5,319 nucleotides of DNA from Acidimicrobiaceae bacterium. Lineage in GTDB: Bacteria; Actinomycetota; Acidimicrobiia; Acidimicrobiales; Ilumatobacteraceae. The stretch is taken from assembly GCA_003455715.1 (NCBI GenBank), contig DMQJ01000206.1:1-5319 (forward strand), read 5' to 3'. Within the stretch, counting starts at the first letter, position 1. Each line of letters begins with the position of its first letter. This document shows positions 1 through 5,319 of this stretch, in pieces. The notes under the pieces were generated by a model that searched no databases, was not told the DNA's origin, and saw only the letters and a list, made by a program, of their open reading frames with translations. The translations under genes were made by a program, and so were the position numbers.

Positions 1-633
1 GTCTACGGCGGTGCCGCTGCCGCAGGCATTGCGGTGGTGCTGCTGGCCACGCTTGTGCTGGGCGGCGGCGACGACGGTGACACGACTGCCACCACGGCTG
101 GCAATGGCGGGGTCACGACCAACCCGGTCACCAGCGATGGGGTGTCGCCGTCAACCGCCGATGGCGCCTCCACCACTGCGGCGTCCACCGTGCCGGCCGG
201 TGCTCCGTGGTCTGCCTCGGTGCTCCCCGCCATCGTTGCCGACCTCGACGCCAACATCGCGGGCGAGCCCACGGAGTTCGTCGTCATCTCCGTGCTGGAG
301 GTGGTGGTGAATGCCTCGGTGCCATCGGCGACGCCGGGCGCGTACGAGCAGTACAGCTGGACCGATTACGGCACCATCAGTGGGCCGTCGGCAGCGGATG
401 TGGATGCCGGTACCCCCACGTTCACCGCGACCGACATCGACTGGTCGGCCATCGGGGCACAGACCGCCGCCGCGCCGTCGATTCTCGGATTGCCCAACGG
501 CCAAGTCGTTTCGGTGGTCGCGACGGCCTTCGACGGTGAGACGGTGCGTATCGCTATCACGGTGCAGGAAGGCAGCGTCACCCGGTTCGTACTGGTCGAC
601 ACTGAGGGTCAGGTGGTGTCCACTGGCCCGTAG
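1..633 (+). CDS. Single-pass membrane protein of unknown function with extracytoplasmic domain (5' end missing)
   Basis: I do not recognise this gene. The frame is open to the left window edge, so the start is outside; 210 residues remain before the TAG stop. Visible residues 3-20 form a hydrophobic helix (GGAAAAGIAVVLLATLVL), best read as a membrane anchor. A low-complexity stalk rich in Thr, Ala and Gly follows (about 21-68). A folded-looking domain occupies about 69-210, with alternating hydrophobic stretches suggesting beta strands (VVISVLEVVV, VVSVVATAF, VRIAITV) and aromatic landmarks YEQYSW (115-120) and DIDW (145-148). The stalk style suggests the domain lies outside the membrane. A GTG at base 34 could serve as a start but would cut the helix in half, so continuation upstream is likelier. 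The gene ends 50 bases before the OmpA-family gene in the same direction and may share its transcript. A sensor or envelope-associated domain is possible, but no function can be assigned. Confidence 0.75.
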   Translation, partial: VYGGAAAAGIAVVLLATLVLGGGDDGDTTATTAGNGGVTTNPVTSDGVSPSTADGASTTAASTVPAGAPWSASVLPAIVADLDANIAGEPTEFVVISVLEVVVNASVPSATPGAYEQYSWTDYGTISGPSAADVDAGTPTFTATDIDWSAIGAQTAAAPSILGLPNGQVVSVVATAFDGETVRIAITVQEGSVTRFVLVDTEGQVVSTGP

Positions 634-665
634 TTTGTGGCCGTAGTGACAGCATCGGGCGATGT

Positions 666-671
666 GAGGAG
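666..671 (+). promoter_or_regulatory. Probable ribosome binding site of the OmpA/BON gene
   Basis: GAGGAG lies 12 bases before ATG 684. The spacing is longer than ideal, but it is the only purine-rich site nearby and supports ATG 684 over the adjacent GTG 687. A weak 4-bp stem (CATC/GATG, bases 653-664, loop GGGC) sits immediately upstream; it is too short to call a regulatory structure. Confidence 0.5.
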
Positions 672-683
672 CGTCGAACAACC

Positions 684-1868
684 ATGGTGACTCGGCGGCG
701 AACTGTGTCGAACGTGGGGTTGCCGCTGGTTGCTGGCGCGGCCCTGTTCGTCGGTGGCTGGATCGAAGGTGTACCGCGGGTGGAAGACGACCTCGCCCAG
801 CGCCTCAACGAGTGGCTGCTGGTGGAAGGGTTCGTCGGTGTGACGTCGAGCTTCGACGGTCAGGACGGCACGTTGCACTGCGAGTCGCCGGTGGAGGACT
901 ACTACCTCAACTATGCGCTCACCGAGGGCGCCCGCACGTGGGGTGTTCGGCAGCTGTCGGCCGACCCCAGTTGCCACGGCGATGCATCGGTCACCACGCA
1001 ACCACCGGCCACCACGATCTCGCCGTCCACCACCGTCGCGCCCAGTACCACGGCTTCGCCGCCCACCACGGTGGCGCCGCCCACCACGGTGGCGCCGCCC
1101 ACCACGGTGGCGCCGACGGAGCCGGTGGTGGCGGCAGTGTTCGAACGTGGCACCTACCTGCTGCGCGGTACCGTCGCCGACGAACTGCAGCGCAACCAGT
1201 TGCTTCTCAGTGCGGCATCGGTGGTACGTGCCGAGAACGTGTTCGATGAGCTCCGGGTCGACTCGTCGTCGCCTGTCACGGCCGACATCGCCGACGCGTT
1301 GGCCGCACTGGTGCGGGCCACTCCCCCCAACCTTGTCAGCGGCGAGAGTGGTTTCGATGGCACGGGCATCTACAGCTCGGGGGTGTTCCGCGACGACCAG
1401 AGCCGTCGGGCGTTCGAGTCGGTGGCCGAGTCGCTCGGGGTAGAGGCGTCGCTCACCGAGCGCCCTGCCGGAGCAGCCTGCGATGCGCCTGCGCTCGCTG
1501 CCCAACTCAATGCCGAGGTAGCCGAGCAGGCCGTGCAGTTCGAGCCCGGTCGGGCCACCATCTCCGTCGACTCCGCGGCGCTGCTCGACCGCATCGCAGC
1601 GATTGCCAACCAGTGCGCCGGTGGGCTCACCATCACCGTCACCGGCCACACCGATTCGACGGGTAGCGATGTCGACAATCAGCTGCTCAGTGAACGACGC
1701 GCTGCGGCTGTGGTCGACGCGCTCGTCGAGCGCGGACTGTCGCCCGAAACCCTGGTGGCGCTCGGAAAGGGAGAGGCCGAGTTGGTGGTGGTCGACGGCA
1801 TCGAAGACCCCGCGGCGAGCCGTCGCGTCGAGTTCACCGTCGTCGTCACCGACTCAGAAGCACCCTAA
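684..1868 (+). CDS. OmpA-family peptidoglycan-binding envelope protein with BON-like domains (ArfA/OmpATb-like)
   Basis: This 394-residue protein is likely anchored in the cytoplasmic membrane and binds peptidoglycan on the outside. MVTRRR followed by a hydrophobic segment (about 11-27) looks like an uncleaved signal anchor with the N-terminus inside. Residues 33-92 resemble a BON unit (VEDDLAQRLNEWL, then FDGQDGTLHC). Residues 109-144 are a Thr/Pro hexapeptide linker. Residues 150-257 look like two more BON-like units (YLLRGTVADE; SGVFRDDQSRRAF). Residues 266-390 form the OmpA-like domain with TGHTDSTGSD (320-329), LSERRA (335-340) and a closing RRVEFTV. D324 and R339 match the Asp/Arg pair that contacts diaminopimelate in E. 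coli OmpA (D271, R286). C266 and C311 are placed like the disulfide cysteines of mycobacterial ArfA. Despite the family name there is no beta-barrel, so it should not be read as a porin. The domain order matches M. tuberculosis ArfA (Rv0899), with more BON-like sequence and a longer linker. The OmpA call is firm; the number of BON units is not. Confidence 0.92.
   Translation: MVTRRRTVSNVGLPLVAGAALFVGGWIEGVPRVEDDLAQRLNEWLLVEGFVGVTSSFDGQDGTLHCESPVEDYYLNYALTEGARTWGVRQLSADPSCHGDASVTTQPPATTISPSTTVAPSTTASPPTTVAPPTTVAPPTTVAPTEPVVAAVFERGTYLLRGTVADELQRNQLLLSAASVVRAENVFDELRVDSSSPVTADIADALAALVRATPPNLVSGESGFDGTGIYSSGVFRDDQSRRAFESVAESLGVEASLTERPAGAACDAPALAAQLNAEVAEQAVQFEPGRATISVDSAALLDRIAAIANQCAGGLTITVTGHTDSTGSDVDNQLLSERRAAAVVDALVERGLSPETLVALGKGEAELVVVDGIEDPAASRRVEFTVVVTDSEAP
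1008..1115 (+). repeat. In-frame 18-bp tandem repeat encoding a Thr/Pro hexapeptide linker
   Basis: Six consecutive hexapeptides of the form (A/S/P)TT(V/I/A)(A/S)P occupy residues 109-144 of the OmpA/BON protein. The last three units (1062-1079, 1080-1097, 1098-1115) are identical at DNA level, each reading CCCACCACGGTGGCGCCG; the first three have diverged. Such repeats normally form an extended flexible spacer outside the membrane, here between the first BON-like unit and the rest of the protein. The perfect copies suggest recent duplication. Adjacent Thr and Pro could be O-mannosylated in actinobacteria, but that is only a possibility. Confidence 0.9.
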
Positions 1869-1872
1869 GGAG
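1867..1872 (+). promoter_or_regulatory. Ribosome binding site of the HHH gene, overlapping the upstream stop codon
   Basis: AAGGAG shares its first two bases with the TAA stop (1866-1868) of the OmpA/BON gene and lies 6 bases before GTG 1879. This fixes the GTG start of the next gene and implies that ribosomes finishing the first gene help start the second. Confidence 0.85.
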
Positions 1873-1878
1873 CACCTC

Positions 1879-2418
1879 GTGCCGTACACACTGCTCAAGT
1901 TCCTCGGCTGGTTGATCGCCGCATTGCTCATTGGGTTGCTGATCGGCTGGTGGTTGTGGGGGCGCCGTTCCTCACAGGAAGCCTCCGTCGAGTCCGCCCC
2001 GGCCCCCGACGCAGTGAGTTCCGACGGCTCCAACGGAGCGTTGTTCGATGCGCTGATTGCCGAGCGCGACCAGCTTGCTGCCGACCTCGATGCGTGTCGG
2101 TCCGCGACGGCGACGCCCAACGTGACGGAGGCGGCCGTAGTGCTTGGCAGGAAGATCGTTCTCGACGATCTCACCGTGGTGGAAGGTGTCGGACCGAGGA
2201 TCGGCCAACTGTGCCACTCGATCGGGATTCGCACGTGGTGGGCGCTCGCCAACACCGAGGTCGACGTGTTGCGGGCCATGCTCAACGACGCTGGGCCACG
2301 CTTCCAGATGCACGACCCGACGTCGTGGCCCGAGCAAGCGCGCCTGCTTGCGCACGGGCAGTGGCGTGAGTTCGCCGAGCTCACTCGTCGACTTCACGGT
2401 GGCCGGACCGCCGAGTAA
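1879..2418 (+). CDS. Membrane-anchored helix-hairpin-helix (H3TH-like) domain protein
   Basis: The protein has 179 residues. GTG 1879 is chosen because AAGGAG sits 6 bases upstream and the first residues lead straight into a membrane helix; the open frame extends further upstream only as overlap with the OmpA/BON gene. Residues 8-28 form one strongly hydrophobic helix (LIAALLIGLLIGWWLW) followed by Arg29-Arg30. By the positive-inside rule the C-terminal part is cytoplasmic. A Ser/Ala/Pro-rich linker (31-52) leads to a short charged helix, possibly coiled coil (53-76). The C-terminal domain (96-174) has the pattern DDLTVVEGVGPRIGQL...GIRTWWALA...LRAMLNDAGPRF...DPTSWPEQARLLAHGQW. This matches the helix-hairpin-helix domain often annotated as predicted flap endonuclease-1-like H3TH (COG3743 type), with GVGP as the hairpin. 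The family usually shows no nuclease catalytic residues and none are evident here, so a binding or scaffold role, with nucleic acid or protein as partner, is likelier. The gene begins 10 bases after the OmpA/BON stop and is probably co-translated with it. Confidence 0.88.
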   Translation: MPYTLLKFLGWLIAALLIGLLIGWWLWGRRSSQEASVESAPAPDAVSSDGSNGALFDALIAERDQLAADLDACRSATATPNVTEAAVVLGRKIVLDDLTVVEGVGPRIGQLCHSIGIRTWWALANTEVDVLRAMLNDAGPRFQMHDPTSWPEQARLLAHGQWREFAELTRRLHGGRTAE

Positions 2419-2442
2419 CGACTGCCCTCATCTACACTCGGC
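2410..2442. repeat. 7-bp perfect inverted repeat spanning the HHH stop codon
   Basis: GCCGAGT (2410-2416) and ACTCGGC (2436-2442) are exact reverse complements separated by 19 bases. The left arm covers the last codons and part of the TAA stop of the HHH gene; the right arm overlaps a possible -10 element. No T-run follows, so it is not a standard intrinsic terminator. It could be an operator for a dimeric regulator, a weak hairpin in the mRNA, or chance. Confidence 0.35.
2433..2438 (+). promoter_or_regulatory. Possible -10 element before the regulator gene
   Basis: TACACT keeps the three most conserved positions of an actinobacterial -10 (TAnnnT). It would start transcription near base 2445, a few bases before the AAGGTGGAG ribosome binding sequence. 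No recognisable -35 is present at the right distance (2410-2415 reads GCCGAG). The regulator may instead be transcribed by read-through from the upstream genes. Confidence 0.2.
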
Positions 2443-2447
2443 CGTCC

Positions 2448-2474
2448 AAGGTGGAGCGCATGTTGCAGCGCTGA
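2448..2474 (+). promoter_or_regulatory. Shine-Dalgarno plus four-codon leader ORF (MLQR-stop) before the regulator gene
   Basis: AAGGTGGAG (2448-2456) is the best ribosome binding sequence in this gap and lies 3 to 8 bases before ATG 2460. That ATG opens ATG-TTG-CAG-CGC-TGA (2460-2474), only four amino acids, in the same frame as the large regulator. The TGA is 3 bases before GTG 2478 and 21 bases before GTG 2496, the two candidate regulator starts. Possible readings are a tiny upstream ORF that controls reinitiation on the regulator, a former start codon cut off by a nonsense change, or a sequence error. The sequence shows the signal directly; its use is inferred. Confidence 0.4.
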
Positions 2475-2495
2475 GCGGTGCCGTCCGGGGGGTTT

Positions 2496-5319
2496 GTGCA
2501 GGGTTTTCGATTCGAGCCGGTGGCCACACGGCCCGAGCGTGCCCTCGCTCGGCCGCGGCTCACCGCCCTGCTGAACGGCCGGTTCGACCATCGACTCACC
2601 CTGGTCACCGGCGCTGCCGGCTACGGCAAGACCACCGCTCTGGCGCTCGCCATCGCCAACAACCGGCTCGACCCCATCGGGCGCGACGTGTTCCTCGGGG
2701 CGACCGAGAGCGATGCCGATCCCGACCACCTGCTTGCTGGCTTGGCCGCCAGCCTGGGGGTGGAGCCCGGCGCGCAGGCCGTCGCCCTCGAGCATGTCGT
2801 CGACGCCGTGTGGTCGGCGGCACCCCTCGATGTGGTGCTCATCATCGACGATGCCCATCACCTCGACACCAGCCCCTCGGTTGGGCTGCTGGGTGAACTG
2901 CTCCAGGTGTTGCCCGCGAACGGGCACCTGTTGTTGGCGTCGCGCCGTCCCGTCGGATTGCAGGTGGCGAGGCTGCGTGCACACGGTGAGTTGCTGGAGA
3001 TCGGTGAGGCCGACCTGCAGTTCGACGACGATGAACTGCTCGATCTTCGTTCGCACCGCGGTGTGCTCGACTCGATGGCGGAGTTGCCGCGCCATGCAGC
3101 CACCGCCGATTTGTGCATCGCCGCTGGCCCGGAAGCCGGGGCCGACTTTTTGTGGGAAGAGATCCTCTCCGGCGTGGAGCCCGATCGTCTCGAGGCACTG
3201 AAGCGCTGTGCCGTGCTCACCGACCTCGACGACGGGCTGGTGGTTCCCTTCACCGACGGCCAGTTCACCACCGACCAGCTCTTGGCGGGTCTGCCCCTGG
3301 TTGATGGCCAGCCCGGCGGCGGCCAACGCATGCACGCCCTGCTTCGTGATGCGCTGCTGGCGCGCGCGGAGCCCGGTGAGCGGCGCAAGTCGTGTTCCAT
3401 CGCAGCCGACCTCGAGCGCGGGCGCGAGCGCCTCCATGTCGCGCTCTCGCTGTACCTCGACGCTGGCGACCCCCTTTCGGCGCGAGCCACGGCGCGCGAG
3501 TTCGTGCTGCTGCCGATGCTGCGCCAGACCATCGAGTCGGTTGCGGCCATCCGCAGATACATGCATGCGAGCGACCCCGACTGTGCCGTGAGTGCAGCAC
3601 TCGACGCCACAGCCACTTTTGGGGGCAGTGAGCACGAGATGTTGTTGCACTACCAGCGGTGCGTCCAGCGCGCCCGCTCGGAGGGCGACGACACGTTGGA
3701 AGCGCTGGCGCTCTACCGCATCGTGCAACTGCAGGTTGCCGACTTCAGCTCGCCCGACCCCGAGGTGATGGAGCGACTCGTCGAACTTGCTCCGCGTAGC
3801 CCGATGGCGGCCGGAGCCCTGGCGTTCACCCGCTCAGTACTGGCGCAATACGAGGGCGACTCAGCGGCGGCGCTGGCCGAACTCGACGACCTGCGGCTGC
3901 TCGGTTCGGCCAATGCGGCGACCTTGCTGCCCGAGCGCCTGTGCGACCTTGCCCGCCCGGAGCTGGTGGGCCTGGGGCTCACCCCCACCGACTTGGCGAT
4001 GATGCAGCCCGGCAGCGAGGTGTTCATCGCATTTGCGATGTGGTTGCGAGGTGAGGAGTCACCCGAGTTCGCCAACGAGTTCGTTCGGGGAATGGTCACG
4101 TCGGTGTTGCGGCGCGGTTACGCGGTCACCTCCATCTCCGTGCTCGGCGTGGCCACGGTCATTGCGATTTCCGCAGGCGACATCGCGTCCGCTCGCCGCT
4201 ATGTCGAGCACGCTCGAGAGTTGGCCACCGATCGGGTTGCCGCGTCGTTTTCGATGATGGCCGACGTGGCCGAGGCTGCCGTCGCGTCGCACGATGGTCG
4301 CGACGCAGAGGTGGTAGGGCTGTTCGATCCTGTTCGCTGCGGAATCGAAACGGCAAACTGGCCGTCTCGCCCTCACCTCTTGGTGGTGCCACTGCTCTAC
4401 CTCTCGCGGCCCGACATGCGGCCGATGTTCGATCGGGGCGACTTCGGTTCGGTCATCAGCGTTGCGGTGAAGGCTGGCCGTGCGCTCGTGGCGCTGCACG
4501 ACGCCAGCACCCAGGCTGAGCAGCGAGCGGCCTTCTCAAGCGCAGCCGCTCTGCCGTGGAATCGCCCCAACCTGCTGCGCGCCCACGTGCTGCCGCATCA
4601 CCTCACGATGCTCGCCCTGGCGGCCATCGAAGGGGGCTCATCTGCTGCAGCGTCGGTGCTCGAGGTCATCCCTGGTCGAGTGGACAATCTGCGTCGCGTG
4701 GCCTCCGACCCCAGGCTGCCGATGGCCACCGCCGCCGCGGCGTTGCTCGACGGGCTCGTTGCGCCCCCGCCGTTCACGCTCCGGGCGCATTTGCTGGGTC
4801 CCATGGAGTTGCTCCGCGATGGTGTCGCCGTCGTCGACGACGACTGGCATCGGCGGTTGATGGTGCGGTCGCTCTTCGCCCTGTTGCTCGAGCGCCGCCG
4901 CCTAGCGCGCCACGAGGTGATCGAACTGCTGTGGCCAGATCACGACGACGAGGCGAAGGCGTTGGCCAACCTGCGCACCACCTTGTCTACCCTGCAGCAG
5001 ATTCTCGAGCCGCAGCGACCGCGTGACGCCAAGCCGTTCCTCGTGGTCGCCGAGCACGATCACCTGGTGGTGCACGACAGCGTGCGCAGCGACGCGGAGG
5101 AGTTCGACGTCACGATGGCTGCGGCGCTTGCCGACGACACGGCGGGCATGCCGGCCCGAGCCCTGGCTGCGTACCACCGAGCCCTCGCGCTCTACCGGGG
5201 CGACTACCTCGCCGGCATCGATGCGGCATGGGCCGTGTTCACCCGGCTGCGCCTTCGATCGTTGGCGGTCAATGCTGCGTGTCGGGTCGCCGAGTTGGTG
5301 GCCGCCCGCGGTGAGCCTA
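2496..5319 (+). CDS. Large LAL/STAND-type ATPase transcriptional regulator with C-terminal winged helix and BTAD domain (3' end missing)
   Basis: The frame runs to the window edge without a stop, giving 941 codons. It is likely a cytoplasmic ATP-dependent transcription regulator. Counting from GTG 2496, the N-terminus FRFEPV...RPRLTALL leads into Walker A GAAGYGKTT (39-47), Walker B VVLIIDDAHHLD (113-124) and a sensor-1-like LLLASRR (145-151). FLWEEIL (218-224) and QRMHALLRDAL belong to the helical part typical of MalT/LAL ATPases. Residues about 290-755 are Ala/Leu-rich helices, probably TPR-like and ligand-sensing. Residues 760-850 look like an OmpR-type winged helix (LLGPMELLRDG, ELLWPD 810-815, ANLRTTLSTLQQIL 824-837). 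The BTAD follows, with LALYRGDYLAGID (897-909) and AELVAARG at the edge. The end of BTAD is missing. The start is uncertain: GTG 2496 has a G-run (2487-2492) as a weak ribosome site, while GTG 2478 would add six residues; an in-frame TGA at 2472-2474 blocks anything longer. No target can be deduced; the upstream envelope genes are candidates only by proximity. Confidence 0.9.
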   Translation, partial: MQGFRFEPVATRPERALARPRLTALLNGRFDHRLTLVTGAAGYGKTTALALAIANNRLDPIGRDVFLGATESDADPDHLLAGLAASLGVEPGAQAVALEHVVDAVWSAAPLDVVLIIDDAHHLDTSPSVGLLGELLQVLPANGHLLLASRRPVGLQVARLRAHGELLEIGEADLQFDDDELLDLRSHRGVLDSMAELPRHAATADLCIAAGPEAGADFLWEEILSGVEPDRLEALKRCAVLTDLDDGLVVPFTDGQFTTDQLLAGLPLVDGQPGGGQRMHALLRDALLARAEPGERRKSCSIAADLERGRERLHVALSLYLDAGDPLSARATAREFVLLPMLRQTIESVAAIRRYMHASDPDCAVSAALDATATFGGSEHEMLLHYQRCVQRARSEGDDTLEALALYRIVQLQVADFSSPDPEVMERLVELAPRSPMAAGALAFTRSVLAQYEGDSAAALAELDDLRLLGSANAATLLPERLCDLARPELVGLGLTPTDLAMMQPGSEVFIAFAMWLRGEESPEFANEFVRGMVTSVLRRGYAVTSISVLGVATVIAISAGDIASARRYVEHARELATDRVAASFSMMADVAEAAVASHDGRDAEVVGLFDPVRCGIETANWPSRPHLLVVPLLYLSRPDMRPMFDRGDFGSVISVAVKAGRALVALHDASTQAEQRAAFSSAAALPWNRPNLLRAHVLPHHLTMLALAAIEGGSSAAASVLEVIPGRVDNLRRVASDPRLPMATAAAALLDGLVAPPPFTLRAHLLGPMELLRDGVAVVDDDWHRRLMVRSLFALLLERRRLARHEVIELLWPDHDDEAKALANLRTTLSTLQQILEPQRPRDAKPFLVVAEHDHLVVHDSVRSDAEEFDVTMAAALADDTAGMPARALAAYHRALALYRGDYLAGIDAAWAVFTRLRLRSLAVNAACRVAELVAARGEP

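Noticed and set aside
1008..1115. Repeat considered as CRISPR or an origin iteron
   Set aside because: The units are head-to-tail without spacers, in frame, and encode a Thr/Pro linker.
913..1443. Open frames in the other + frames through the linker repeat, and a Gly/Val repeat frame on the - strand
   Set aside because: These are by-products of the 18-bp repeat, which has no stop codon in several frames. No ribosome site or sensible protein composition supports them.
609..1649. Long open frame on the - strand (346 codons) opposite the OmpA/BON gene
   Set aside because: The translation is Arg/Gly/His-rich without domain signals. It lies opposite a gene with clear OmpA motifs and arises from high GC in third positions.
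684..1868. OmpA-like gene considered as an outer-membrane porin
   Set aside because: There is no beta-barrel region, only BON-like units, a linker and the OmpA C-terminal domain. The N-terminus is a signal anchor.
1603..1878. Upstream extension of the HHH gene to an earlier start at 1603
   Set aside because: It would overlap the OmpA domain coding sequence by over 260 bases with an Arg/Ser-rich out-of-frame translation. GTG 1879 has a proper ribosome site and leads into the membrane helix.
2419..2495. Intrinsic terminator between the HHH gene and the regulator
   Set aside because: The only inverted repeat has a 19-base loop and is not followed by a T-run.
2394..3728. Long open frame on the - strand (444 codons) opposite the regulator
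   Set aside because: It is opposite the Walker A and B region of a convincing ATPase. The product shows no recognisable motif and starts and ends arbitrarily, so it is a shadow frame.

Overview
The window is GC-rich, with G or C in most third codon positions and two GTG start codons. It carries four genes on the + strand with little space between them. Codon style and protein families point to an actinobacterium. The combination of an ArfA/OmpATb-like BON+OmpA protein, a membrane-anchored helix-hairpin-helix protein and a LuxR-type ATPase fused to a BTAD module would suit Acidimicrobiia or relatives, but no marker gene fixes the lineage.

Layout: (1) bases 1-633 hold the 3' part of an unrecognised single-pass membrane protein with a Thr/Ala/Gly-rich stalk and a small extracytoplasmic domain. 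(2) Bases 684-1868 hold a complete N-terminally anchored envelope protein with BON-like units, a Thr/Pro repeat linker and a C-terminal OmpA-like peptidoglycan-binding domain. (3) Bases 1879-2418 hold a complete small protein with one membrane helix, a short probable coiled coil and a C-terminal helix-hairpin-helix domain. Its ribosome binding site overlaps the stop codon of gene 2. (4) Base 2496 to the window end holds the first 941 codons of a large regulator: a STAND/LAL-type ATPase with Walker A and B motifs, a long helical repeat region, then an OmpR-like winged helix followed by a BTAD domain cut off by the window edge.

Genes 2 and 3 look translationally coupled. The charges around their membrane helices suggest opposite topologies: the OmpA/BON domains outside, the HHH domain inside. 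They could act as one envelope unit, but that is inference. Gene 1 shares the style of gene 2 (membrane anchor plus low-complexity Thr-rich stalk) and may belong to the same operon. The regulator follows a 77-base gap containing a 7-bp inverted repeat and a well-placed Shine-Dalgarno plus ATG that opens only a four-codon reading frame (MLQR-stop) in the regulator's own frame. This gap is the most unusual non-coding part of the window. I see no RNA gene, mobile element, CRISPR array or clear intrinsic terminator.
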